NCBI GenBank assembly: GCA_035606695.1
Contig: DATNEW010000003.1
Coordinates: forward strand, 1-64,000
Direction: 5' to 3'
Source of the DNA: Gemmatimonadaceae bacterium
Lineage (GTDB): Bacteria; Gemmatimonadota; Gemmatimonadetes; Gemmatimonadales; Gemmatimonadaceae
DNA: 64,000 nt
The notes under the pieces were generated by a model. The model saw only the letters and a program-made list of their open reading frames with translations. It was not told the origin of the DNA and did not search any database. Positions 1 through 7,689 of this stretch are shown in pieces (the stretch's first letter is position 1; every line of letters begins with the position of its first letter). The translations under genes were made by a program, and so were the position numbers.

Positions 1-14
1 CGCTTCTTTGTCAT
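1..14 (-). CDS. possible start of a leftward gene running off the window
   Basis: An ATG on the minus strand at 14-12 opens the reading frame M-T-K-K-R before the window edge. It lies 67 bp downstream of the hemin ABC ATPase gene on the same strand, so it could be another gene of that operon. Only four codons and part of a fifth are visible and no clear ribosome binding site precedes it, so this is little more than a placeholder. Confidence 0.2.
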
Positions 15-81
15 GGCTCGGTTCTCACACGTTGAACGTACGCCCGAGGACAACACATTCCCAACGAGCCGACGACAGTCC

Positions 82-885
82 TCACAATGAGAAGCGCCAG
101 AAGCCGCGGCCTCCGTCGTCGATGCGCCGGGCCCGCACGCGGAAAATGCGCTCGAGCTCTTCCTGCGGGAGCGACGCGGCATCATCGGTCTCCAACGCCA
201 CACTGCCGCGATCGAGCAACACGAAGTGATCGCCGTACTCGAGCGCGACATTGAAGTCGTGCAGGATCGCGATCACCGTGCACCCGGAATCGAGCAACGA
301 GCGCGCGACGTCGAGCAGATGAATCTGATAATGAACGTCGAGGCTCGTCGTCGGCTCGTCGAGAAACAAGAATCGTCCTGGCCGGCCGCCGCCCCGCGTT
401 GCGTCGCCCGGTGCGTCGTCGCTCCAGATCTGCGCGAGCACGCGAGCGAGTTGAATCTTCTGCTGCTCGCCGCCTGAGAGCGTCGGATACGATTGATCGC
501 GCTTGTCCGTCATTCCCACCAGCTCGATCGCGCGTGCAACGACGTCACGGTCATGGACCGTCGCCACGCGATCGTAATGTGGATAGCGGCCCATCATCAC
601 CACGTCCGCCGCGCGCATTGGAAATGCCAGCTCGACATGCTGTGACAGCACCGCGCGCACGCGCGCCAACTCCATCGTGTCGAACGAGTCGATCGGACGA
701 TCGTCATACAGCACGCTGCCGCTCGTCGGATGCAACAGTCCGGTCGCGATGCGCAGCAGCGTCGACTTTCCCGCGCCATTCGGGCCAAGAATCACGTTGA
801 ACCTGGCGCTCCGAAAGCAGGCGCTCGCATCGTTGAGAATGCGCATGCCGCCTACCGCATAGCTGACGTTCCGAAGCTCAACCAC
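82..885 (-). CDS. hmuV: hemin/iron-complex ABC transporter ATP-binding protein (HmuV-like)
   Basis: This 267-residue cytoplasmic ATPase would power uptake of hemin or a related iron complex through the adjacent permease. It has a Walker A motif (GPNGAGKST, about residues 34-42), the ABC signature LSGGEQQ (about 136-142) and Walker B FLFLDEP (about 172-178), followed by an H-loop (AILHDFN). Length is normal for HmuV/FecE proteins, apart from a Gly/Asp/Arg-rich insert just before Walker B. It starts with GTG and overlaps the permease gene by 8 bp, so the two are translationally coupled. Substrate is inferred from the binding protein; other iron-chelate or cobalamin importers share this ATPase family. 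Confidence 0.85.
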   Translation of the reverse strand: MVELRNVSYAVGGMRILNDASACFRSARFNVILGPNGAGKSTLLRIATGLLHPTSGSVLYDDRPIDSFDTMELARVRAVLSQHVELAFPMRAADVVMMGRYPHYDRVATVHDRDVVARAIELVGMTDKRDQSYPTLSGGEQQKIQLARVLAQIWSDDAPGDATRGGGRPGRFLFLDEPTTSLDVHYQIHLLDVARSLLDSGCTVIAILHDFNVALEYGDHFVLLDRGSVALETDDAASLPQEELERIFRVRARRIDDGGRGFWRFSL

Positions 886-1945
886 GAAAACCTGCCGCTC
901 CCGGACGGCTGTCGCGCAGCAGAATCCACAGGAACACCGGCGCTCCCACCACCGCCGTGATGATGCCCACCGGCAACTCGGCGGGCGCGATGATCACGCG
1001 CGCGATGATGTCGATCGTTTCCATCGACAGCGCGCCGAGCAGCGCCGATGCCGGCAGCAAAAACGTGTAATCCGAGGATCGCCGCATGCGAAGCACGTGC
1101 GGCACCACGAGTCCCACGAACGCGATGACGCCCACCATCGCCGTGGCCGCGGCCACCATGACCGTATTCACGAAGAGCAGACGTCCGATCAATCGCTGGG
1201 GATCGATTCCGAGGAGCGCCGCTTCGTCCTCACCCAGCATCAATGCGTTGAGTGCCTTTCCGGCGCGCAGCGTCCAGACGAAACACACCACGAAGCACAC
1301 GAGCACAATGGTGGTGCCGCGCCAATCCGCGGTGGTGAACGTGCCGAGGTTCCAGAACGTGATGTTGCGCGCTTGCGGATCGCGCGCGATGTACGACAGG
1401 AACCCCGTCCCTGCACCGCACGCGGCGTTCACCGCGATTCCCGCCAGCAGCAACGTGAAGATGTTGACCTTTCGGAACGACGAGGCAACGCGGTACACGA
1501 GCATCGTCGCCGCGAACGCACCGACGAATGCCAGGAGCGGCACGGCGAAGGCGCCGAGGATGGTCGTGAAGGCGAGCATGGTGCCGCTGCCGAGCACGAA
1601 CACGAGCGCCGCGCCGAATGCCGCGCCGGCCGACGTGCCCGCGAGCCCCGGCTCGACGATCGGATTCCGAAACAGTCCTTGCATGAGAGTTCCAGAAACG
1701 CCGAGCACCGCACCGGTCAGCCCGGCGAGGAGGACGCGTGGAAGCCGCAGCTGCAGAAAGACGTTGCGCGCGAGCGTGTCCGTGGTGCCGGCCTCGCGCA
1801 GGCGCAACGCCTCCCCCATGAAGCGCGCCATCTGGCCCGGCGTGAATGAGAACGCGCCGATCCCCGCCGATGCGCAGACCGCGATCGCCAGCAGGATCGC
1901 GAGCACGATGTACGTGCCCGCGAACGAATCTCGAGACGACGTCAC
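878..1945 (-). CDS. hmuU: hemin/iron-complex ABC transporter permease (FecCD family)
   Basis: This inner-membrane permease of about 355 residues belongs to the FecCD/BtuC family. It is strongly hydrophobic, and it carries the family's typical segments: the N-terminal RLPRVLLAGLTGAVLGVSG stretch, the loop LRAGKALNALMLGEDEAALLG, which contacts the ATPase, and VGVIAFVGLVVPHVLR. The frame is open further upstream, but that extension is Arg-rich and overlaps the binding-protein gene. I therefore place the start at GTG 1945, 19 bp after that gene's stop. It is the middle gene of a three-gene leftward operon: binding protein, permease, ATPase. Confidence 0.85.
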   Translation of the reverse strand: MTSSRDSFAGTYIVLAILLAIAVCASAGIGAFSFTPGQMARFMGEALRLREAGTTDTLARNVFLQLRLPRVLLAGLTGAVLGVSGTLMQGLFRNPIVEPGLAGTSAGAAFGAALVFVLGSGTMLAFTTILGAFAVPLLAFVGAFAATMLVYRVASSFRKVNIFTLLLAGIAVNAACGAGTGFLSYIARDPQARNITFWNLGTFTTADWRGTTIVLVCFVVCFVWTLRAGKALNALMLGEDEAALLGIDPQRLIGRLLFVNTVMVAAATAMVGVIAFVGLVVPHVLRMRRSSDYTFLLPASALLGALSMETIDIIARVIIAPAELPVGIITAVVGAPVFLWILLRDSRPGAAGFRG

Positions 1946-1964
1946 CGCGCGACCGCCACTGGCG

Positions 1965-2828
1965 TTACTGATGCAGCCATCCCGCGATCTTTCTGAGACT
2001 CGCCGCCGTGCGCGGTCCGAAATACATGATCTCGGTCTCGTCGACGCGGTAGATGCGCTTCGCCTTGCCGGCCGGCGTCTCGGCGACGCCCGGCATCTCG
2101 GCAAACTTCTCGGCGCTGCCGAGCCGGTCGAAGCCGACGTCGGTGGCGATGATGATGTCGGGCGCCGCCTTCGCGATGAGCTCCGGAGTGAGGCGCATCA
2201 TGCCGCCGACGGAATCGATCGCGTTGACGCCACCGGCCCAGCGAATGATCTGATCGCCGGGCGATCCGCGCTTGATCGCGAGATAGTTGTTCGCGATCTG
2301 CCCCATGTGCATGATCATCACGCGCGGCGGTTTCGCGCCTGCCCATTTCACCGTGTCGGCGAGCGCGCTCTTCATGTCCGCGTTCCATTGCGCAATGACG
2401 CTGTCCGCCTGCTTTTCGTGGTGGAATAGTTGGCCGAGCTGCTTCATGAGGAGCTGCGAGCTGTCCGGTGTATTTCCGGGCGCCATCGTGACGACGGGAA
2501 TGCCGACCTGCTTGACCTGCGTGACGACCGCCGCGGGACCGAGATTGCCGTCGGTGAGGAGCATGGTCGGGTGCATCGACAGGATGCCTTCGGCACTCAG
2601 CGCGCGATGATAGCCGACCGAGGTGAGCTTCGTGATTTGCGGCGGATAGACCGACGTCAGGTCGCGCGCGACCAGCACCGACTCGGCGTGGATGTCGTAT
2701 AAGAATTCGTTGATCTGCTTCGAGACGCAAACGACACGCGCCCCCTGGCCGGCGTCATGGGCGGCGCATGCCGCGCTGAATGCGCTGAGCGCAGTGAGTC
2801 CAGCGATGATGCGTCGGCGAAGGTTCAT
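1965..2828 (-). CDS. hmuT: hemin/iron-complex periplasmic binding protein (HmuT-like)
   Basis: This 287-residue exported protein would capture hemin or an iron chelate outside the inner membrane and hand it to the permease. The N-terminus has RRR, a hydrophobic stretch and a possible lipobox (FSAAC). The mature part has the two-lobed TroA/FepB-type pattern, including VCVSKQINEFLYDI, LTSVGYHRALSAEGILSM and PTMLLTDGNLGP, which resemble HmuT proteins. It is first in the operon. The assignment to hemin rather than another chelate rests on general resemblance. No Fur-like site was recognised upstream. Confidence 0.8.
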   Translation of the reverse strand: MNLRRRIIAGLTALSAFSAACAAHDAGQGARVVCVSKQINEFLYDIHAESVLVARDLTSVYPPQITKLTSVGYHRALSAEGILSMHPTMLLTDGNLGPAAVVTQVKQVGIPVVTMAPGNTPDSSQLLMKQLGQLFHHEKQADSVIAQWNADMKSALADTVKWAGAKPPRVMIMHMGQIANNYLAIKRGSPGDQIIRWAGGVNAIDSVGGMMRLTPELIAKAAPDIIIATDVGFDRLGSAEKFAEMPGVAETPAGKAKRIYRVDETEIMYFGPRTAASLRKIAGWLHQ

Positions 2829-2886
2829 CGGTCACGGGCTGCGAAGGGCGGGGCTGCGGGGTTGCGGGCAGAGCCTCAAATGTACC

Positions 2887-3060
2887 TGTCATTCCGAGCG
2901 AGCGTCAGCGAGCACCATGTCATCCTGAGCGTAGCGAAGGACCCCTTGCTCGGCGGAGTGCTGCATAGGACTCCTCCGTCGGGACGGGGGTCCCTCGACT
3001 CCGGCGCTGCGCGCCTGCGCTCGGGATGACAGCAGAGGAGCGCCTGCGCTCGGGATGACA
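2887..3060. repeat. palindromic dispersed-type repeat (four copies of a TGTCATYCYGAGCG core)
   Basis: The 338-bp gap between the hemin operon and the arsR-type gene holds a palindromic repeat and no credible gene. Two forward copies of the core lie at 2887-2900 and 2918-2931. Two inverted copies lie at 3018-3031 and 3047-3060, within a perfect 21-bp direct repeat (3011-3031 and 3040-3060). Opposite arms could pair into long hairpins. Cores of this kind (CATCCTGAGCG...GCGAAGGA) recur as dispersed intergenic repeats in many environmental genomes. Reading frames across it encode only Arg/Ser-rich repeat translations. Confidence 0.75.
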
Positions 3061-3106
3061 AAAAAGAAGGCGTCGCGCGCCCTCCGCTCGCGTAACGAAC
3101 GGGTGC

Positions 3107-3164
3107 TTGACACCCCGCGCTCATCGCCTTATATAACCACTCAGTTAGATAACCTTTTGGTTAT
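3107..3164 (+). promoter_or_regulatory. sigma-70-type promoter with downstream operator of the arsR-type gene
   Basis: A perfect -35 (TTGACA, 3107-3112) is followed after 17 bp by TATATA (3130-3135). Just downstream of the expected transcription start is a perfect inverted repeat, ATAACC-N4-GGTTAT (3149-3164), ending two bases before the ATG at 3167. A half-site (TAACC) lies at 3134-3138. A dimeric winged-helix regulator such as the ArsR protein itself could bind here and block transcription. No Shine-Dalgarno fits in the short leader. Confidence 0.65.
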
Positions 3165-3166
3165 AT

Positions 3167-3514
3167 ATGTCCCTCGATTCTCTCTCACTCGCCTTCTCCG
3201 CCCTCGCCGACCCCACGCGGCGCGCCATCCTCGCGCGACTCGCCGAAGGCGAATGCACGGCCGGCGAGCTCGCGCGACCATTCTCCATGAGCGGCCCCGC
3301 GGTCTCGAAGCACCTCAAGGTGCTCGAACGGGCCGGCCTCGTTGCCCGCGGCCGCGACGGACAACGGCGGCCACGACGCCTGCGCGCCGCCCCGATCAAG
3401 AAGGTGGCCGAATGGGCGGACAACTACCGCCTCTTCTGGGACGCGAGCTACGAGCGGCTCGACGAATACCTCACGCATCTGATGGAGGAGACGGACGATG
3501 ACGCCTCGAAGTGA
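3167..3514 (+). CDS. ArsR-family winged-helix regulator
   Basis: This 115-residue DNA-binding repressor has the ArsR/SmtB core. FSALADPTRRAILARL is helix 1-2, and EGECTAGELARPFSMSGPAV plus SKHLKVLERAGLV form the recognition helix-turn-helix. A wing follows, though the sequence after it (GQRRPRRLRAAP) is unusually Arg-rich. No metal-binding cysteine pair is seen, so a metal sensor is unlikely. It belongs instead to the subgroup paired with SRPBCC (AHSA1) proteins, and the next gene overlaps it by 17 bp and encodes exactly that. It probably represses its own operon through the inverted repeat at 3149-3164. Confidence 0.85.
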   Translation: MSLDSLSLAFSALADPTRRAILARLAEGECTAGELARPFSMSGPAVSKHLKVLERAGLVARGRDGQRRPRRLRAAPIKKVAEWADNYRLFWDASYERLDEYLTHLMEETDDDASK

Positions 3515-4004
3515 AGCTCGCGCCGTGGCCTCCACGCCGGCGCGCCACGAAACCACCTACGCGACGCCCAGCGACCACGAGCTCGTGATCACGCGCACGT
3601 TCGATGCGCCTCGCTCACTCGTCTGGTCGGTATTCACCGACCCGAAGCACGTCCCCAACTGGCACACCGGCCCAGCCGGATTCACCATGCCCGTGTGCGA
3701 GATCGACCTGCGTGCCGGCGGCGCGTGGCGCTACGTCTGGCGAAACGCGCACGGCCGCGAGTTCGAGGTGAGCGGCACGTATCGCGACGTCGATCCACCC
3801 AATCGCCTCGTCTCCGTCACGATAAAAAACGACGTCGAGCAACCGAGCACCACGACGTTCATCGAGCATAACGGCCGCACGACCGTGACGCTCGCGATTC
3901 TCTTCGCGAGCAAGGAAGCTCGCGACCAGGGTCTCCCTTACGCGAAGATCGGCACAGAACCCGACTACGCGCGCCTGGACGAGTATCTCGCGCACGCCAG
4001 CTGA
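3498..4004 (+). CDS. SRPBCC (AHSA1-like) domain protein
   Basis: This 168-residue protein has the START-like ligand-binding fold of the AHSA1/CalC family. The segments ITRTFDAPRSLVWSVFTDP, VCEIDLRAGGAWRYVW and SGTYRDVDPPNRLVSV are typical; a short polar N-terminal extension of about 25 residues precedes them. Such proteins bind hydrophobic ligands in a deep pocket, but their physiological ligands are mostly unknown. It overlaps the upstream ArsR gene by 17 bp, the usual arrangement for ArsR-SRPBCC pairs, and is probably co-regulated with it. Confidence 0.85.
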   Translation: MTPRSEARAVASTPARHETTYATPSDHELVITRTFDAPRSLVWSVFTDPKHVPNWHTGPAGFTMPVCEIDLRAGGAWRYVWRNAHGREFEVSGTYRDVDPPNRLVSVTIKNDVEQPSTTTFIEHNGRTTVTLAILFASKEARDQGLPYAKIGTEPDYARLDEYLAHAS

Positions 4005-4058
4005 TCGTCCGCACACGCACGCACACACACTCGAACCGACACCGCTGAGGATCATCCC

Positions 4059-4451
4059 ATGAAGATCAAGCTGACGAGCGTTCACGTCGACAACCTGGAC
4101 AAGGCGCTGCACTTCTATACCGACGTGCTGGGCTTCGCGAAGAAAGCCGACTTCTCGAACGGCCCATACCGCTGGCTGACGGTCGTGTCGCCGGATGAGC
4201 CGAACGGCACCGAGTTACAGTTGGCGCTCAACGACAACCCGGCCGCGAAGACCTATCAGCAGGCACTGTTTCAACAGCATCAGCCCGCGGCGCTCTTCTT
4301 CACCGACGACATCAAAGCCGATTACGAGCGCATCAAGAAGGCGGGCGGCGAGTTCATCATGCCGCCAACGGAAACGACCGGCTCCACCATCGCCCAGCTG
4401 AACGACACGTGCGGCAACGTCATTCAGCTCGTCCAACTGGCCCGCTGGTAG
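4059..4451 (+). CDS. VOC-family (glyoxalase/bleomycin-resistance-like) protein
   Basis: This 130-residue protein has the vicinal-oxygen-chelate fold. The N-terminal half is KLTSVHVDNLDKALHFYTD...LGF and the C-terminal half ends STIAQLNDTCGNVIQLVQL. A ribosome binding site (GAGG) lies 8 nt before the ATG. Proteins of this size dimerise to form a metal site. Their activities vary (glyoxalase, dioxygenase, drug binding) and cannot be assigned here. It follows the ArsR-SRPBCC pair by 54 bp on the same strand and probably belongs to that operon. Its 3' end overlaps the convergent membrane-protein gene by 32 bp. Confidence 0.8.
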   Translation: MKIKLTSVHVDNLDKALHFYTDVLGFAKKADFSNGPYRWLTVVSPDEPNGTELQLALNDNPAAKTYQQALFQQHQPAALFFTDDIKADYERIKKAGGEFIMPPTETTGSTIAQLNDTCGNVIQLVQLARW

Positions 4452-4902
4452 TCGTGAGGCCGCGCATTGCGCGCCGATCCGGAACGAGCGCCGCGAACGC
4501 GAGAACGACCCCGCCGGCGAATACCACGGCGAGACCGATCCCGGCGCGCGGCGCAAGCATCGCGTTCGAGGTGTGCACGCGCGTCAATTCTCGGACGCCG
4601 ATGAGCAGCCACACCGCCGCGACGGCGACGCCGACCCCGAGCACGCCGGTCGAACGCCGCGCGAATGCACGCACGCGAGGTTTGGCGCTCAACGCCATCA
4701 CCACCGCCAGCAACAGTGTGATCGTACCGGCCCCAAGCAACAGCCGCCCGTTGATGCCGATCACGCCGCGCAGCGGGACGAGCCCGGCGAAGTACGACAT
4801 CCACGGCAACCACGCGCCGAGCACGATCGCACCGCCGCCCGCGACGGCGAGCAGCGGTGCGACCGACGCCGACCAGCCAAAGACGCGAAATCTTCCACGC
4901 AT
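4420..4902 (-). CDS. small integral membrane protein, unknown function
   Basis: I do not recognise this 160-residue protein. It shows four strongly hydrophobic segments, at about residues 12-38, 50-70, 84-102 and 118-138. Connecting loops are Arg-rich (KPRVRAFARRS; VPDRRAMRG), and the pattern suggests a four-helix inner-membrane protein. It starts 3 bp after the stop of the upstream lipoprotein gene and is almost certainly co-transcribed with it. Its 3' end runs 32 bp into the convergent VOC gene. Confidence 0.6.
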   Translation of the reverse strand: MRGRFRVFGWSASVAPLLAVAGGGAIVLGAWLPWMSYFAGLVPLRGVIGINGRLLLGAGTITLLLAVVMALSAKPRVRAFARRSTGVLGVGVAVAAVWLLIGVRELTRVHTSNAMLAPRAGIGLAVVFAGGVVLAFAALVPDRRAMRGLTTTSGPVGRAE

Positions 4903-4905
4903 CGC

Positions 4906-5526
4906 TCAACGCACCTTGAAGAAGAGGAAGATGTTCGTCTCGATGTCGTCGGTGATATGCACGTTTCCCGGATCGATGTGCTGGAGCCGCCGCACTTCGC
5001 CCAGGTTCTGCGTCGCGACGATGTCGTCCCACGTCGCTTCGTCCTTCACCCCGATCACCTCGAGCACCCACGGCGTTGGCTGGTGATTCATTGGATCGAT
5101 GATGATGTGGCTGTGCGGCGGCAGCGGCGTCTTCTCCGTTCCCGCGCCGAACACGCGGCTCACGTCGACGTCGCTCGGATGCGTGACGCAGTTCCCCGCC
5201 GTCGGGCAATGCAGCGTGCTGTCGGGCGGTTTGAACCCCATCGGCGTCATGACGTAGAGAACCGGAATCGCGGTGTTCGCGGCGGGCTCCGTCTGCGCGG
5301 TATCGCCCAGCTCGCATCCTGACACCGATCCGGCCGACGGCGGATTCTTACACTGAAACGGCGCCGTGTAATCGAATGTCACCACGTCGCCGTCGAACCA
5401 GCCTGGCGTGCTACCGAGGATGGTGCCGGGCGCGACGGGCGCGACGGCGTTGTTGTCGCTGCCGCAGGCGGCGAGCGCGAGTGCTGCGCCGGTCACGGCG
5501 AGCGCGGTGAAAACTTGTCGATGCAT
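4906..5526 (-). CDS. predicted lipoprotein, unknown function
   Basis: This 206-residue secreted protein begins with a lipoprotein signal (hydrophobic segment ending LALAACGS), so it should be lipid-anchored at Cys20 or nearby. The mature part contains four further cysteines (QCKNPP, SGCELG, HCPTAGNC) that could form two disulfides. A His-rich segment, PLPPHSHIIIDPMNH, could bind metal. No family was recognised. It lies directly upstream of the membrane-protein gene ending at 4420. A weak -24/-12-like promoter sequence precedes it on the minus strand. Confidence 0.6.
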   Translation of the reverse strand: MHRQVFTALAVTGAALALAACGSDNNAVAPVAPGTILGSTPGWFDGDVVTFDYTAPFQCKNPPSAGSVSGCELGDTAQTEPAANTAIPVLYVMTPMGFKPPDSTLHCPTAGNCVTHPSDVDVSRVFGAGTEKTPLPPHSHIIIDPMNHQPTPWVLEVIGVKDEATWDDIVATQNLGEVRRLQHIDPGNVHITDDIETNIFLFFKVR

Positions 5527-5582
5527 GAGACTGCCTCAGAGAGTTGGGCTGCGACGCTCATCGCCGCGTGCGCCCCGGTCGG

Positions 5583-5597
5583 GCAGATGACATGCCA
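5583..5597 (-). promoter_or_regulatory. weak sigma-54-like -24/-12 element
   Basis: Read on the minus strand the sequence is TGGCATGTCATCTGC, with GG and GC separated by exactly 10 bases, about 58 nt upstream of the lipoprotein start at 5526. Two or three positions differ from the TGGCAC-N5-TTGC consensus. One such match could occur by chance, and it is recorded mainly because two better matches occur at 29285 and 31031. Confidence 0.25.
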
Positions 5598-5674
5598 ATA
5601 GTTGACACAACAAGTGATTATCGAAGAAGCTTTGTCTTTGTGATAGAATAAAGGCGCGTCTCAGGACGCATCCC

Positions 5675-5700
5675 GTCCGCGGAAAGGGCCGAGCCCACCT
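5675..5700 (+). promoter_or_regulatory. copy 1 of a 26-bp conserved upstream motif
   Basis: The element begins GTCCGCG and ends ACCT, with a palindromic core GGGC-CGA-GCCC. It lies 78 nt upstream of the ankyrin start at 5779. It matches the copies at 22263-22288 and 26901-26926 (both minus strand) at about 20 of 26 positions, in the same orientation relative to the gene. Differences within the core largely preserve base pairing. It could be an operator or a hairpin in the 5' leader. Confidence 0.6.
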
Positions 5701-5778
5701 GATCGATCGTCGCACGTCCACATCCCGATCTTCTTTCTGCCCGGCGTGCGGACACGGGCGCTCGTGAGAGGAGATCAC

Positions 5779-7689
5779 ATGTCTGACCCAGCCTCGCGGC
5801 TCCCGGCGCGTCCGTCGGTAGCGCAACTCCGGAAACAAGCGAAGGAACTGCTGCGTGCCTTTCGTTCGGGCGACGCCGTCGCGCGCGAACGATTTCGCGC
5901 GATCGTTCCGCGGTTCGCCTCGGCGAACGAGAGCGCCGTTCTCGCCGACGCGCAATTCGTGATCGCGCGTGAAGCCGGCTTCCCGAATTGGGCGGAGCTC
6001 GTGCGTCATGCCGAAAGTGTGAATCCCACGCCGACGCGCGGGCCTGCGTTGCCGCTCATTCGGCCGATCGAGATGACCGCTTCGCCGTCGATCACGCTGT
6101 CCGACGGTGACGTCGCGTCATCCGATGAGGTGTATGGCATCTTCGTCGCCGCGCGCGCCGGCGACATGAAAGCGGTGCGGCGCCTCGTGAGCCGGCACCC
6201 CGCGCTCGCCACGCACGAGTACAACTACACGCCGCCGATTCACTTCGCGGTGCGCGAGGGGTTTCTCGACCTCGTGCGGTTCTTTCTCGAGCACGGAGCC
6301 GACCCGGCCTATCGCACGTACCCGTATGGCGACTCGCTGTTGATGATGGCCGAAGATCGCGAGCATCACGACATCGCCTCCCTGATCCGCACGCGGCTCG
6401 CGGCGCAATTCGGCGATGCGCTCGACGCGACGGTCATTCTCGCCGCTGCCAGAGGCGGGGATCTCGCGCGTATCCGTGCCGAGCTCGCGCGTGATCCTCG
6501 GCTCGCCGTTCACGGCGATGAGACTGGAAACACCGCGCTGCACGAGGCGGCGTCCAACGGCCATCTCGAGATCGTCATTGCGCTGCTCGACGCCGGCGCG
6601 CGGGTCGACGCCGTGCGCAGCGACGGCGCGCGTCCGATTCACAATGCCATGGGCCCGAACTGGCGTGCGCAGGTGCCGCCCGAGCGCGCCCGCGCGATTG
6701 CCGACCTCCTCCTGGCGCGCGGGGCCAGGTACACGATGTTCCTCGCCGCGTTGCGCGGTGACGATGAGTACATCAAAAATGCGCTTGCGCGCGACGCATC
6801 GCTCGCGAATGCGGAGGACAGCTGTCATCGCCGGCCGTTGTCGGCGGCGGCCGGCACGCAGAATCTCGAGATGGTGAAGCTGCTCTTGGAACACGGCGCC
6901 GATCCAAGGTTGCCGGAAGTCGGAGCGCCGGGCGGTGCCGCGCTGTGGGACGCTGTCTATCGCAAGCAGTACGAGATGGCGCGGCTGTTACTCGAGCATG
7001 GCGCGAACCCGAACGCGATGGTCGAGTCGAGCGGCACGCCAATGTATCATGCGCGGAAGGACCCTCGCTTCTTCGAGCTGCTGAGCCGCTACGGCGGGAG
7101 GCACGAGACAGATCACGTCGCGACGCTCGGCCGACTGATCGGCGACGATGACCGCGCGGGCGTCGAGACGATGCTGCGCCGCCGGCCGGAGCTCGCCCTC
7201 GAGGATCGCCTGTTCTGGTCCGAGGGTATTCTCTGTGGCCCGTCGAGCGCGGGGAGTCATGAGATGATCCGGCTGTTGTTTCGTTTCGGCGCGCGCGTGC
7301 CCGCGGTGTCGAAGTGGGGCCCAAATTACTACTTCAAGCATTACGAAACTGCAAAGCTGCTGCTCGAGCACGGCATGGATGCGAACCACATGAACTGGCA
7401 TCGCACCACGTTGCTGCATCACTTCGCGTCGAGGGGCGACGGCGCCAAGGTGCGGCTGCTGCTCGATCACGGCGCATCGATCGACGGCGTCGACGAGGAG
7501 TATCGCTCCACGGCGCTCGGCATGGCGTCGCGCTCGGGACAGCGGGAGATTGTCGGTCTGTTGCTCGAGCGTGGCGCGGATCCGTCGGTCGCCGGTGCGT
7601 CGTGGGCGACGCCGCTGGCGTGGGCGAGAAAGAAGGGGCACTCGCACATCGAGACGCTGCTCGTTCAACGCGAATCGACCGCGTCGTGA
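5779..7689 (+). CDS. ankyrin-repeat protein with shared N-terminal module
   Basis: This 636-residue protein has an N-terminal module of about 75 residues (VAQLRKQAKELL...LADAQFVIAREAGFPNWAELVRH). Ankyrin repeats follow to the C-terminus, for example GNTALHEAASNGHLEIVIALLDAGA, LEMVKLLLEHGADP and REIVGLLLERGADPS, at least ten units in total. No signal peptide is seen, so it is probably cytosolic and binds other proteins. The ATG at 5779 is preceded by GAGAGGAG; an upstream in-frame ATG at 5746 lacks a good site. The module recurs in the genes at 21098 and 25504, and all three share an upstream motif. Confidence 0.85.
   Translation: MSDPASRLPARPSVAQLRKQAKELLRAFRSGDAVARERFRAIVPRFASANESAVLADAQFVIAREAGFPNWAELVRHAESVNPTPTRGPALPLIRPIEMTASPSITLSDGDVASSDEVYGIFVAARAGDMKAVRRLVSRHPALATHEYNYTPPIHFAVREGFLDLVRFFLEHGADPAYRTYPYGDSLLMMAEDREHHDIASLIRTRLAAQFGDALDATVILAAARGGDLARIRAELARDPRLAVHGDETGNTALHEAASNGHLEIVIALLDAGARVDAVRSDGARPIHNAMGPNWRAQVPPERARAIADLLLARGARYTMFLAALRGDDEYIKNALARDASLANAEDSCHRRPLSAAAGTQNLEMVKLLLEHGADPRLPEVGAPGGAALWDAVYRKQYEMARLLLEHGANPNAMVESSGTPMYHARKDPRFFELLSRYGGRHETDHVATLGRLIGDDDRAGVETMLRRRPELALEDRLFWSEGILCGPSSAGSHEMIRLLFRFGARVPAVSKWGPNYYFKHYETAKLLLEHGMDANHMNWHRTTLLHHFASRGDGAKVRLLLDHGASIDGVDEEYRSTALGMASRSGQREIVGLLLERGADPSVAGASWATPLAWARKKGHSHIETLLVQRESTAS

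Noticed and set aside
1086-2429. 447-codon open frame on the plus strand, antisense to the hemin permease and binding-protein genes
   Set aside because: Its Arg/Ser/Thr-rich translation has no domain, and the opposite strand encodes well-recognised proteins. Such shadows are expected in GC-rich DNA.
2876-3124. 82-codon frame within the repeat region
   Set aside because: It is the translation of the palindromic repeat (CHPERRR-like) and not a gene.
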